Positions 36,800-47,595 of a DNA stretch of 64,000 nucleotides are shown one piece after another. This stretch comes from Actinoplanes flavus (lineage in GTDB: Bacteria > Actinomycetota > Actinomycetes > Mycobacteriales > Micromonosporaceae). The stretch is from positions 1-64,000 of the forward strand of contig NZ_JAGFNS010000001.1 in the NCBI RefSeq assembly GCF_017592555.1, written 5' to 3'. Every line of letters starts with the position of its first letter. Within the stretch, counting starts at the first letter, position 1. Under the pieces are notes generated by a model that was not told the origin of the DNA, did no database searches, and worked only from the letters and a program-made list of their open reading frames with translations. The position numbers and the translations under genes were made by a program.

Positions 36800-36961
36800 T
36801 TCGCCGACGCTAGGAGCCGGTCCGTGGGAACGTCTTCCACCAGGCGGCGGAGCCGGTCATCCGTGCGCCGGAGACGGCATTTCCGACCGGCGGCGGAAGA
36901 CCGCTCAGCGCCGTTGCGGCCAGGCTGATGCCCCATGCCACTGTCAAACGGAGGGAAAGCG

Positions 36962-37330
36962 ATGCAACGGTACGCCGTGATGTTCCGGATCAGGCCCGGT
37001 ACCGAGGACAAGGTCCGGGAGCTGCTCGCCACGTACGCGCCCCCGGAGTGGGTCACGCCGGACGGCACCCGGCTGCTGAGCACGTCCATCTTCATGAAGG
37101 ACGGTCTGGTGATCCGCATGATCGAGATCGACGGGAACCTGCCGTCGGTGATGGCCCACCTCGGCCGCCAGCCCAGCGTGCAGAAGCTGGAGCAGGAGCT
37201 GAACCAGTACCTGGCGGACGGGCACCAGCGTGACGTGAGCTCGCCGGACGGCGCCCGCGCGTTCTTCCAGAAGGCGCTGATGGAGCACGTCACCACCCGG
37301 CGGGCGACCTTCGAGGACGTGCCCACGTGA
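36962..37330 (+). CDS. SchA/CurD domain protein (aromatic polyketide cluster)
   Basis: The 122-residue protein begins MQRYAVMFRIRPGTEDKVRELL and ends with a helix-rich region. This matches the SchA/CurD-like domain found in spore-pigment (whiE-like) and curamycin-type clusters, where a ferredoxin-like dimeric barrel protein of uncertain role is encoded next to the minimal PKS. GAGGGAAAG stands before ATG 36962. The next gene overlaps by GTGA. Confidence 0.75.
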   Translation: MQRYAVMFRIRPGTEDKVRELLATYAPPEWVTPDGTRLLSTSIFMKDGLVIRMIEIDGNLPSVMAHLGRQPSVQKLEQELNQYLADGHQRDVSSPDGARAFFQKALMEHVTTRRATFEDVPT

Positions 37331-38091
37331 GCGTCTTCCTGGTCACCGGCGCGACCGGGAAACTGGCACCGCCGATCATCGAGCTGCTCGCCGGCCGGGG
37401 TGACCGGATGCTGCTCACCTCCCGCAACAAGGAGAAGCTGGACGGGCTGGCCGAGCGCTACGGCCGGGCCGGCGAGGTGGAGACCGCCGAGGCGGACGCC
37501 GTCGACCCGATCTCGATCAACCGGGCGGCGGACACCGCGGTGGCCCGGTTCGGGCGGCTGGACGGGCTGGTCCACCTGGTCGGCGGGTTCGCGGTCGGGC
37601 CGCTGTTCCGGACCGAGCCGGCCGCGTACGAGGATCTGTGGCGGTCGAACTTCCTGTCCGCGGTGATCGCCACCCAGGCCGTGCTGCCGCATCTGGGTGA
37701 GGGCGGGCGGCTGGTCTACTTCGCCACCCCGCTGGCCACCGAGCCGCTGCCGGCCTTCTCCGCGTACGGCGCCGCGAAGGCCGCCCTGCTCACCTGGATG
37801 CGGTCGATCGCGCACGAGGTCAAGCGCAAGGACGTGCACGCCAACGCGGTGGTGATGACCATCGCGGACACCGAGGACGTCCGGGCGAACCGGCCGAACC
37901 TGGACTTCGACCACACGGTCAGCCCGGAGCTGATCGCCCGGGTGGTGGGTTTCCTGACCAGCGAGGCGGCCGACGGCCTGTACGGCAGTTGCGTGCCGGT
38001 GCTGAACAAGTTCGAGTTCGGCTCGGCGCTGGCCGGTCCCCCGCCCGGTCGGGGCGGCCCGGGTGGACCGCCGCCGGGGATCGCCGCATGA
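37327..38091 (+). CDS. Short-chain dehydrogenase/reductase
   Basis: The 254-residue protein has the SDR cofactor motif TGATGKLAPPIIELL, an NADP-type Arg in TSRNKEK, and the active-site YGAAKAALL (Tyr-xxx-Lys); the catalytic Ser position reads FATPLAT. It presumably reduces a ketone of the polyketide or acts as a C-9-type ketoreductase; regiochemistry is not predictable. A Gly/Pro-rich tail (GPPPGRGGPGGPPPG) is unusual. It overlaps its neighbours by 4 bp on both sides. Confidence 0.82.
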   Translation: MSVFLVTGATGKLAPPIIELLAGRGDRMLLTSRNKEKLDGLAERYGRAGEVETAEADAVDPISINRAADTAVARFGRLDGLVHLVGGFAVGPLFRTEPAAYEDLWRSNFLSAVIATQAVLPHLGEGGRLVYFATPLATEPLPAFSAYGAAKAALLTWMRSIAHEVKRKDVHANAVVMTIADTEDVRANRPNLDFDHTVSPELIARVVGFLTSEAADGLYGSCVPVLNKFEFGSALAGPPPGRGGPGGPPPGIAA

Positions 38092-38387
38092 GTGCCCGGA
38101 TCGTCTTCCTCATCCGGGTTCCGGCCGACCGCCAGGAGGCGTTCCTGGCCGCGTACGAGAAGATCCGTCATCTGGTGGCCGGCGGCGTGCCGGGACACCT
38201 GCGGGATCAGGTGTGCCAGTCGTCCACCGATCCGGAGCAGTGGCTGATCACGAGCGAGTGGCGCTCGCTGGACGACTTCACCACCTGGGAGGCCACCGAG
38301 GAGCACCGGGACCTGGTCCGGCCGATGCGGGAGAACTTCACCGAGGCACGCTCGCTGCGCTTCCTGATCCGGGCCGAGACGGCCTGA
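38088..38387 (+). CDS. Antibiotic biosynthesis monooxygenase (ABM) family protein
   Basis: The 99-residue protein is a dimeric alpha-beta barrel with SARIVFLIRVPADRQEAFLAAY, then WLITSEWRSLDDFTTWEATEEH and a C-terminal strand RSLRFLIRAE. Members oxidise anthrone-type intermediates to quinones without cofactor, or act as cyclases. It ends the three-gene arm; a strong terminator follows 15 bp later. Confidence 0.8.
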   Translation: MSARIVFLIRVPADRQEAFLAAYEKIRHLVAGGVPGHLRDQVCQSSTDPEQWLITSEWRSLDDFTTWEATEEHRDLVRPMRENFTEARSLRFLIRAETA

Positions 38388-38402
38388 ACCCCACTGAACC
38401 GA

Positions 38403-38434
38403 AGGGCTCCTCCGCGTTTTTTCGGAGGAGCCCT
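38403..38434 (+). terminator. Rho-independent terminator
   Basis: AGGGCTCCTCCG (38403-38414) and CGGAGGAGCCCT (38423-38434) form a 12-bp stem around CGTTTTTT. It closes the SchA-SDR-ABM transcript. Confidence 0.8.
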
Positions 38435-38821
38435 CACGTATTTGTTACCGGCAGGTGAATTAGACCCGCGGGTAACCGATTGCCGGGGGTCTCACAGCGA
38501 TTCAGATGAAACTCTAAGAACTCTCGAAGCAAGGGCATTAATCAGCGGCCTTGGTCACATTATCGACACGCGAAGTCCGGGTATTACGGACAAGAAGGAC
38601 CAGTAAATCAAGCAGCTGAGGAATGTCAACAATCCCCGTCCTTAGAGCTGTCACATAGATGCCTTGCAGTGCGTTGTGTGGTCCATTAGCGTTTCGCCGG
38701 AAGGCTGCGGCGGGGGCGGTCAGCAGGGTTGTTCAGTTCTGGCAAAGGTTTCGGTCTCAACCATCTTCGCCGTTAATGATCTTTCACGCCGTGTCGAGAT
38801 CGCGTCGAGCAGGAGTGGCTG
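38435..38821. other. Relatively A+T-rich intergenic region before a two-component pair
   Basis: About 390 bp without a gene. It is markedly richer in A+T than its surroundings, as promoters of regulatory genes often are. It contains TCACAGCGAT (38492-38501) and AACTCTAAGAAC (38510-38521), both also present in the intergenic region 46783-46887. Confidence 0.6.
38492..38521. promoter_or_regulatory. Motif pair shared with the 46.8-kb promoter region
   Basis: TCACAGCGAT followed 8 bp later by AACTCTAAGAAC. Exact copies of both words occur at 46842-46851 (plus strand) and 46836-46825 (minus strand). This suggests a common regulator, possibly the OmpR-type protein encoded at 46888. Confidence 0.4.
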
Positions 38822-39604
38822 ATGCCGTTGAATTCCTACGATCACACCCACGGCACGGCTTTCGCGATCGGCATCGTTCTCGGCGTGCTCACCGCGGTGG
38901 CCGCGGCCCTGGTGATCCGCAAGCGGGCCAGGGAACGCGCGGCCGATCCCTCGATCGCCGCCGTCCACCGCGAACGCCGGCGGATCGCCCGCGAGTTGCA
39001 CGACGTCGTCGGCCACGGTCTGGTCGTGATCTCGATGCAGGCCCGCCGGCTGCGGACCGGGCCTACCGATCCGGAGCCGGTCGCCACCGCGATCGACGAA
39101 CTGGCCCAGGCCACCATGACCGAGGTCCGCTCGCTGGTCGGCGAGCTGCGCCGGGAGCCGGACGCCGAGGAGACGCTGCTCGGCCGGACCCACGAGCTGA
39201 TCACCCGGCTGGCCGCCGCCCACCTGACGGTCACCCTGCACACCTCGGGCACCGAGCCACGGCTGTCCGTGCCGACCCGCACCACCGCGCTGCGCGTCGT
39301 CCAGGAGAGCCTGACCAACGCCATCAAACACGGCGCCGGCCCGGCCCGGATCTCGCTGCGCTTCGGCGCCGACGTCGAGATCGAGATCTCCTGCCCGGCG
39401 AAGGAGAACCACCGCCGCGGCGGCAAGGGCCTGGCCGGGCTGCGCGAACGCGTCGCCGAGGTCGGCGGCGAGTTCACCCACGGCCGCCGCGACGGCGGAG
39501 TCTTCGTGATCCACGCCCGGCTGCCAGTGGAGCCCGCCGGTGTCACGCGGATCGCTCGCACACACGAACACGGGGAGCGGGAATGGATGGAATTCGCATC
39601 CTGA
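38822..39604 (+). CDS. Sensor histidine kinase, NarL/DesK-type (HisKA_3)
   Basis: The 260-residue protein has one N-terminal transmembrane helix (FAIGIVLGVLTAVAAALVI), the phospho-acceptor box RIARELHDVVGHGL, and an ATPase domain with VVQESLTNAIKHG (N box) and GKGLAGLRERV (G box). No sensory domain is present, so the stimulus may be membrane-related or passed by a partner. AGGAG precedes ATG 38822. Its last 22 bp overlap the response regulator gene. Confidence 0.88.
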   Translation: MPLNSYDHTHGTAFAIGIVLGVLTAVAAALVIRKRARERAADPSIAAVHRERRRIARELHDVVGHGLVVISMQARRLRTGPTDPEPVATAIDELAQATMTEVRSLVGELRREPDAEETLLGRTHELITRLAAAHLTVTLHTSGTEPRLSVPTRTTALRVVQESLTNAIKHGAGPARISLRFGADVEIEISCPAKENHRRGGKGLAGLRERVAEVGGEFTHGRRDGGVFVIHARLPVEPAGVTRIARTHEHGEREWMEFAS

Positions 39605-40257
39605 TCGTCGACGACCAGCCGCTGGTCCGGCGCGGCCTACGGTCGGTCTTCGAGGGTCTGCCGGGCATCGTCACGGTCGGTGAGTCGCCGGACGGGCTGG
39701 ACGCGGTCCGCGACGTGCGCCGGCTCCGGCCGGACGTGGTGCTCATGGACGTCAACATGCCCCGGATGGACGGGCTGGAGGCCACCCGGCGGATCTGCGC
39801 GCCGGAGCGGAACAACGGCACCCGGGTGATCATCCTGACCATGTACGACCGGGACGAGCACGTCTTCGAGGCGCTGCGCACCGGCGCCAGCGGGTTCCTG
39901 CTGAAGGACTCCCCGACCAGCACGCTCGAACAGGCGGTCCGCGAGGTGGCGGCCGGGGAGGCGCTGCTGTCGCCGTCGGTCACCCGGCGGCTGATCGGGG
40001 AGTTCGCCCGGCGGCCGTCGCTGTCCACGCCGGGCGCCGATCTGGGCCACCTGACCGATCGCGAGCTGGACGTCTTCCGGTTGCTGGTCTGCGGGCACTC
40101 CAACCAGGAGATCGCCCGGATGCTGGTGCTCGGGGAGAGCACCGTGAAATCACACGTCCAGCACCTCTACCAGAAACTCGGGGTGCGCGACCGGGTCCAG
40201 GTCGTCATCTACGCGTACGAGAACGGTCTCATCGATCGCCGGCTCCTGCCGGCGTAG
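39583..40257 (+). CDS. Response regulator, NarL/FixJ family
   Basis: The 224-residue protein has a receiver domain (acidic pair DD in LIVDDQPLVRRG, phospho-Asp in VLMDVNMPRMDG, Lys in FLLKDS) and a LuxR-type HTH (LTDRELDVFRLL, SNQEIARMLVLGESTVKSHV). It is cognate to the overlapping kinase and, by position inside the polyketide cluster, a likely cluster-specific regulator. GGGGAG precedes ATG 39583. A terminator follows directly. Confidence 0.92.
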   Translation: MDGIRILIVDDQPLVRRGLRSVFEGLPGIVTVGESPDGLDAVRDVRRLRPDVVLMDVNMPRMDGLEATRRICAPERNNGTRVIILTMYDRDEHVFEALRTGASGFLLKDSPTSTLEQAVREVAAGEALLSPSVTRRLIGEFARRPSLSTPGADLGHLTDRELDVFRLLVCGHSNQEIARMLVLGESTVKSHVQHLYQKLGVRDRVQVVIYAYENGLIDRRLLPA

Positions 40258-40285
40258 GTGGTCTCCCCCGCCCGGGGGAGACCAC
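40258..40285 (+). terminator. Terminator hairpin after the response regulator
   Basis: GTGGTCTCCCCCG (40258-40270) and CGGGGGAGACCAC (40273-40285) pair perfectly. The stem starts immediately after the stop codon. Confidence 0.7.
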
Positions 40286-40370
40286 GCTTCATTCCGCAGC
40301 GGACGACAGCCCGGGCCGGGCACCCTAACGTGACGGCATTCGACCATCACGACGACCAGGGAGCTGTCAC

Positions 40371-40694
40371 GTGAGCGACCGGATCCTCATCGTTGCCCGG
40401 ATCAAGCCGGACGCGTCGCCCGACGTCGCCCGCCTCTTCGCCGCCTCCGACGCGGGCCCGCTGCCGCACGCCCTGGGCGTCACCCGGCGGCACCTCTTCC
40501 AGTACCGGGACCTGTACTTCCACTACGCGGAGTTCGACGGGGACAGCCGGGAGGCGGTGTCGCGGGCCCGGGAACGCGACGACTTCCGCGATCTCAGCAC
40601 GGCCCTCGACGCCTACATCACGCCCTACGATCCGGCGACATGGCGCAGCCCGGCCGACGCCATGGCGCAATCGTTCTACACCTGGACCCGCTGA
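40371..40694 (+). CDS. TcmI-family polyketide cyclase
   Basis: The 107-residue protein begins MSDRILIVARIKPDASPDVA and contains TRRHLFQYRDLYFHYAEFDG and ARERDDFRDLS, the core of TcmI-type (Pfam Cyclase_polyket) second/third-ring cyclases; ITPYDPATWRSPADAMAQ is the conserved C-terminal phrase. It closes later rings of an aromatic polyketide. GTG 40371 has GGGAG upstream. Confidence 0.9.
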   Translation: MSDRILIVARIKPDASPDVARLFAASDAGPLPHALGVTRRHLFQYRDLYFHYAEFDGDSREAVSRARERDDFRDLSTALDAYITPYDPATWRSPADAMAQSFYTWTR

Positions 40695-40713
40695 TCTCCC
40701 GCACTCTACCGTG

Positions 40714-40735
40714 GCGCCCGCCCGTCGGCGGGCGC
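40714..40735. terminator. GC-rich hairpin between cyclase and ACP genes
   Basis: GCGCCCGCC (40714-40722) and GGCGGGCGC (40727-40735) with a 4-nt loop. No T-tract follows, so termination would be partial. The ACP operon may have its own promoter in the remaining 140 bp. Confidence 0.45.
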
Positions 40736-40879
40736 TGCGGCGTCTCCTCCCCCGGGCGGGCACATCATCCCTGGTGGGAGGCCCTTTCTCATCACGCCGG
40801 TGGAAGACTGGGCGCGCATACCGACCTAGCGTCGTGGCGACGCCCGGCCAGGGCGCTCTGATGAGGAGGACAAGCCCGC

Positions 40880-41131
40880 ATGGCATCCCACGCCTTCACC
40901 GAAGACGATCTGCGCGCCCTGCTGCTGGCGGTCGGTGCCGACCCCGGCATCGGCTCCGCCGACTACGGCCGCTCGTTCACCGACCTCGATCTGGACTCGC
41001 TGGCCCGGACCGAGATCGCCACCCGGATCCAGGACCGCTACGGCGTCGACGTCGAGCCGTCGCTGGACGCCGACAGCACGCCGGAGGGCCTGCGCACCCT
41101 GGTCAACGACCTCACCGCCGCGAACGCCTGA
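40880..41131 (+). CDS. Acyl carrier protein of the type II PKS
   Basis: The 83-residue protein has FTDLDLDSLARTEI, with Ser40 as the phosphopantetheine site. It carries the growing poly-beta-ketone chain. It precedes the aromatase and KS genes, whereas in most clusters the ACP follows the KS pair. AGGAGGA lies 9 nt before ATG 40880. Confidence 0.92.
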   Translation: MASHAFTEDDLRALLLAVGADPGIGSADYGRSFTDLDLDSLARTEIATRIQDRYGVDVEPSLDADSTPEGLRTLVNDLTAANA

Positions 41132-43259
<2,128 letters not shown>

Positions 43260-43263
<4 letters not shown>

Positions 43264-44525
43264 GCGCTCGCACCCCGGTGATCACCGGGATCGGCGTGGT
43301 CGCGCCCACCGGCGTGGGCGTGGCCGAACACTGGCGCAACTCGCTGGCCGGCACGACCCGGATCGCCCCGATCTCGGCGCCCGAGCCGCCCGCCCCCACG
43401 GGTGGCTCCACCTCCTCGGTCGACCGGGATCTGCCGATCTCGGTCGCCGGGGAGGTGGCCGGCTTCACGCACACCGAGTTCGTGGCGAACCGGCTCGCCG
43501 TACAGACCGACCGGTGGACGTGGATGGCGCTGGCCGCCACCGAGATGGCGCTCACCGACGCGGACCTGGATCCGCGCCGGGAGGTGCCGATGGACCTGTC
43601 GGTGGTCACGGCGAGCGGCTCGGGCGGCAACGCGTTCGGGCAGCGGGAGATCCAGGCGCTCTGGCGGGACGGGCCGCGGATGGTCAGCGCGTACCAGTCG
43701 ATCGGCTGGTTCTACGCCGCGAGCAGCGGGCAGATCTCCATCCGGCACCAGCTCAAGGGCGCGTGCGGGGTGCTGGTCGCGGACGGCGCGGGCGGCATCG
43801 GGGCGGTCGCCCAGGCCCGCCGGCTGATCCGCCGGGGCAGCGCGGCGGTGGTGGCCGGGGGCACCGAGGCGCCGCTGTCGCCGTACGCGCTGGCCTGCCA
43901 GAGCAGTGTGGCCACCCTGCACCGCGGCGCCGATCCGGCGCTCGCGTACCGGCCGTTCGCGGCCGGCGCGAGCGGCTACGTGCCGGGCGAGGGCGGCGCG
44001 ATGCTGGTGCTGGAGGCGGCACACCGGGCCCGTGGCCGGTCGGCGCGGGTCTACGCCGAGATCGCCGGCACCGCCTCCACCCACGACGCGCACCATCCGT
44101 CCGAGCCGGCCCCGGACCATCGCCAGCTGGCCCGGGCCATGCGCACCGCCCTGGACCGGGCCGGCGTGTCACCGGACGAGATCGGCGTGGTCTTCGCCGA
44201 CGGCGCCGGGGACCCGCTCGGCGACCGCCGGGAGGCCGCGGCGATCGCCGAGGTGTTCGGTGGCCGGCGGGTGCCGGTGACCGTGCCGAAGACGATGACC
44301 GGCCGGCTCTGCTCGGGCGGGGCCTCGCTCGACCTGGCCTGGGCGGCGCTGGCCCTGCGGCACGACGTGGTGCCGCCGACCGTCAACGTGGACCCGGCGG
44401 ACGCCGCGGCGTCCGGGCTGGACCTGGTCACCGAGGCCCGCGAGGGTGCCGGCCTGCGGGCCGCGCTGGTGGTGGCGCGGGGCGTGGGCGGTTTCAACGC
44501 CGCAGCCGTGCTCACCGCTGCCTGA
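43260..44525 (+). CDS. Ketosynthase beta subunit / chain length factor
   Basis: The 421-residue protein is a KS paralogue lacking the catalytic residues: the Cys position aligns with Gly176 in VADGAGGIGA, and the HGSGT box reads FADGAGD. It sets chain length with KS-alpha. Most chain length factors have Gln at the Cys position; here it is Gly by my alignment. A strong convergent terminator follows the stop. Confidence 0.93.
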
Positions 44526-44536
44526 CACCCACGAGA

Positions 44537-44571
44537 AACGGCCCCCGCATCCGATGGATGCGGGGGCCGTT
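44537..44571. terminator. Strong bidirectional terminator
   Basis: AACGGCCCCCGCATCC (44537-44552) and GGATGCGGGGGCCGTT (44556-44571) pair over 16 bp with a 3-nt loop; T-rich on one side and A-rich on the other. It separates KS-beta from the convergent MMPL gene. Confidence 0.85.
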
Positions 44572-44583
44572 CCCTGCGGTGGC

Positions 44584-46782
44584 TCAGGCCGGGGTCAGCT
44601 CCGGCTCCCGGGTCTCGCGCGGGGTCTCGTCGCGCAGCGGCGACGGCTCGACCCGCAGCAGCCGGGCCGCCCAGACCGGCAGCCACCAGTTCCAGCGGCC
44701 CATCATCGCCACCGTGGCCGGGACCAGCACCGCCCGGATCAGGGTGGCGTCGAGCAGGATGCCCAGGCCCATGCCGGTGGCGAAGACCGCCACGTCGAAC
44801 TCGCCGCCACCGGCCATCGAGGCGAACGAGAAGAACAGGATCAGCGCCGCCGAGGTGACCAGCCGGCCGGTACGCCCGATGCCCTGCACCACCGCCTCCG
44901 GAGTGGAGCCGGTGCGGTCGTACTCCTCGCGCATCCGGGCCAGGATGAACACCTCGTAGTCCATGGACAGCCCGTACAGGAACGCGAAGATGGTCAGCGG
45001 CACGAACGTGCCCACCGTGCCGTTCGGCTGGATGCCGAGCGCCTGCTCGGTGCCCCAGCCCCACTGCCAGAACACCACCATGGCGCCGATCACCGCGCCC
45101 AGCGACAGCAGGTTCAGCACGATCGCCTTGAGCGGCAGCAGCAGGGACCGGAACGCCCGGGCCAGCATGACGAAGGTGACCAGGAAGATCAGCGCCAGCA
45201 CGTACGGGAAGGCGCCGTACGTGGTGTTCACGTAGTCGACCGTCTGCGCCGCGCTGCCACCGGCCAGCACCCCCTCCGGCAGCGAGTCGCGCAGCGCGGC
45301 CAGCTCCGCCGCGCCGGCCGTCGACGGGCTCTCGTGCACCGGCACCACGGTCAGCAGCGCGGTGCCGTCGGCTCGCCAGGACGGCAGGTCGACCACGGTG
45401 TACACGCCCTCCGCGGCCCGCAACCCGTCGGCGACCGGCCCCGGATCCACACCGGCCGGCACGAACACGTCGAACGAGCTCAGCACCCCGGACGGCAACC
45501 CGGCGTCGGTGAGCGCGGTCAGCCCCTCCCGGCCCGGCCCGGTGTCGGCCAGGTTCCTACTCTCCGGCAGGCCCAGGTTGATCTGCAGACCGATGATCGA
45601 CAGGACCACCAGCAGGGTGGCCGAGGAGAGCGCGACCGGCCAGCGGAACCGCACCATGAGCCGGGCCCAGGCGGTCCAGAGACGGCCCGCGTTCGCCTCC
45701 CGCTGGATCAGCCGCTCGCCGCGGCCCGTGCCCTGCTCCAGCCGCTGCCGGTCCAGGCGCCGGCCGATGGTGGCCAGCAGGATCGGCAGCAGGGTCAGCG
45801 AGATCAGCGCGCTCACCGCCGCGATGATCATGCCGGCCACACCCAGGCTGCGCAGGAACGGTATCGGCAGGATGGCCATGGTGATCAGGCCGATCGCCAC
45901 CGCGCCGCTGCTGAAGATGATCGCCTTGCCGGCGGTCCGCATCGCCCGGTGCACCGCCTCGTCGCCGCGGTGGCCGTGCGCCTGCTCCTCCCGCCATCGG
46001 GTGATCAGCAGCAGCGCGTAGTCGATGGCGATGCCCAGGCCGAGCAACGGCATGGTGGTCAGCGCGCTGTCGTGCACCTCGGTGAACAGGGTCAGCACCA
46101 GCAGGATCAGGAACGCCACCGGGATGGCGACGGCCGAGATGACCAGCGGTACGAAGGCGAGGGCCGACCGGAAGACCATGAGCAGCACGATGACCGCGGC
46201 GATGGCGGCCACACCGATCTTCAGCGGCACGTTGAGCCCGCCGGAATCGACCCCGGTGGCCAGCGTGTCCAGGCCGGTGACCCGCAGCTCGGAGCCGGCC
46301 GGCAGCTCCCGCTGGAGCGCCTCGATGATGTGCGGCGTCTCGTCGGGCACCTCGCCGAGGCCACCGCCCGGCGGGCTGCCGTCCGCCGTCGGGCCGGTGA
46401 AGACCAGCGCGTACGTGGTCCGCCCGTCCTCGCTCACGAACCGGCGGTCGCCGGTGTCGGCATAGGACGCGACCCGGGCCTCCAGCTCGGTGCCGACCCC
46501 GGCGAAGGCGCGGCCGAGCGCGTCCCGCACGCCCGGCGAGTCGACGGTCTGCCCGGCCGGCAACACCACGACCGGAACGTACGGCCGCTGGTAGCCGCCG
46601 CTGCCGTAGTGTTCCAGGACCGCCTGATTGGCCTGATAGGACTCCATGCCGGGGTAGGCGTACTCCTCGGAGATCCGGCTGACGGTCAGCGGGGTGGCCG
46701 CCATGCCGAGCAGGAATCCGAGCAGCACCAGCAGTCCGACCAGGCGCTTGCGGCGCAACACGATCTCAGAGACTCGTTCCAT
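44584..46782 (-). CDS. MMPL-family membrane transporter
   Basis: The 732-residue protein has the RND/MMPL layout: TM1, a large extracytoplasmic loop, TM2-6 (with GLGIAIDYALLLITRWREE, the proton-relay region), a second loop and TM8-12 (with YGLSMDYEVFILARMREEYD). Such proteins export lipids or hydrophobic metabolites. It is convergent with the polyketide KS genes and divergent from an OmpR-type two-component system, so it may export the polyketide or an envelope lipid under that system's control. ATG 46782 is chosen; upstream in-frame sequence is antisense to the regulator genes. Confidence 0.88.
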   Translation of the reverse strand: MERVSEIVLRRKRLVGLLVLLGFLLGMAATPLTVSRISEEYAYPGMESYQANQAVLEHYGSGGYQRPYVPVVVLPAGQTVDSPGVRDALGRAFAGVGTELEARVASYADTGDRRFVSEDGRTTYALVFTGPTADGSPPGGGLGEVPDETPHIIEALQRELPAGSELRVTGLDTLATGVDSGGLNVPLKIGVAAIAAVIVLLMVFRSALAFVPLVISAVAIPVAFLILLVLTLFTEVHDSALTTMPLLGLGIAIDYALLLITRWREEQAHGHRGDEAVHRAMRTAGKAIIFSSGAVAIGLITMAILPIPFLRSLGVAGMIIAAVSALISLTLLPILLATIGRRLDRQRLEQGTGRGERLIQREANAGRLWTAWARLMVRFRWPVALSSATLLVVLSIIGLQINLGLPESRNLADTGPGREGLTALTDAGLPSGVLSSFDVFVPAGVDPGPVADGLRAAEGVYTVVDLPSWRADGTALLTVVPVHESPSTAGAAELAALRDSLPEGVLAGGSAAQTVDYVNTTYGAFPYVLALIFLVTFVMLARAFRSLLLPLKAIVLNLLSLGAVIGAMVVFWQWGWGTEQALGIQPNGTVGTFVPLTIFAFLYGLSMDYEVFILARMREEYDRTGSTPEAVVQGIGRTGRLVTSAALILFFSFASMAGGGEFDVAVFATGMGLGILLDATLIRAVLVPATVAMMGRWNWWLPVWAARLLRVEPSPLRDETPRETREPELTPA

Positions 46783-46824
46783 GCAATCCAGGACAACACC
46801 GCGTTCTTCCACCGCTCTGCGCCC

Positions 46825-46860
46825 GTTCTTAGAGTTCGGTGTCACAGCGATCCCTAAGAA
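46825..46860. promoter_or_regulatory. Inverted-repeat motif in a divergent promoter
   Basis: TTCTTAG (46826-46832) and CTAAGAA (46854-46860) form an inverted pair 21 bp apart, with TCACAGCGAT (46842-46851) between. It lies between the divergent MMPL and OmpR-type regulator genes and is a candidate autoregulatory site. Confidence 0.45.
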
Positions 46861-46887
46861 ATTCAGCGCTGCGTAGGGTTGAGACTC

Positions 46888-47592
46888 GTGAGCGTGACGG
46901 ACACGGGTATCAAGATTCTGGTAGTCGACGACGAGCGCTACCTGGCCGATCTGGTGGCCACCGCGCTGCGCTACGAGGGCTTCGAACCGGCCACCGCCGG
47001 ATCCTGCCGGCAGGCGCTGGAACAGGCGGCCGCGATGCGCCCCGACCTCATCGTGCTGGACGTGATGCTGCCGGACGGGTCCGGTCTGGACACCTGCCGC
47101 CGGCTGCGGGACGACGGCTGCGAGGCGCCGATCGTGTTCCTGACCGCGCGGGACGCCACCGAGGACAAGATCGCCGGGCTGACCGTCGGCGGGGACGACT
47201 ACGTCACCAAGCCGTTCAGCCTGGAGGAGCTGGTGGCCCGGGTGCGGGCGGTGCTGCGGCGCACCCGGCGCGACACCCGGGCGACCCGGCTCACGGTGGC
47301 CGACCTGGAGATCGACGAGGAGGCGTACGAGGTGCGCCGGAACGGCCGCCCGATCGACCTCACCCCGACCGAGTTCAAACTGCTGCGCTACCTGGTCGCC
47401 AACGCCGGCCGGGTGCTGACCAAGCGGCAGATCCTGGACCACGTCTGGGAGTACGACTTCGGCGGCAACGACGGCGTGGTCCAGACCTACATCAGCTATC
47501 TGCGCCGCAAACTGGACGCGGCCGGCCCACCGCTGATCCGGACCGTGCCCCGGGTGGGTTACGTGGTCCGGCCCGACACGCCGCGGAGCTGA
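46888..47592 (+). CDS. Response regulator, OmpR/PhoB family
   Basis: The 234-residue protein has a receiver domain (LVVDDERYLADL, phospho-Asp in IVLDVMLPDGSG, Lys in YVTKPFSLEELVARV) and a winged-helix DNA-binding domain (PIDLTPTEFKLLRYLVAN, ILDHVWEYDFGGND). It pairs with the kinase 3 bp downstream. GTG 46888 is preferred; TTG 46879 is in frame upstream. It is divergent from the MMPL exporter, a common regulator-transporter arrangement. Confidence 0.92.
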   Translation: MSVTDTGIKILVVDDERYLADLVATALRYEGFEPATAGSCRQALEQAAAMRPDLIVLDVMLPDGSGLDTCRRLRDDGCEAPIVFLTARDATEDKIAGLTVGGDDYVTKPFSLEELVARVRAVLRRTRRDTRATRLTVADLEIDEEAYEVRRNGRPIDLTPTEFKLLRYLVANAGRVLTKRQILDHVWEYDFGGNDGVVQTYISYLRRKLDAAGPPLIRTVPRVGYVVRPDTPRS

Positions 47593-47595
47593 CCC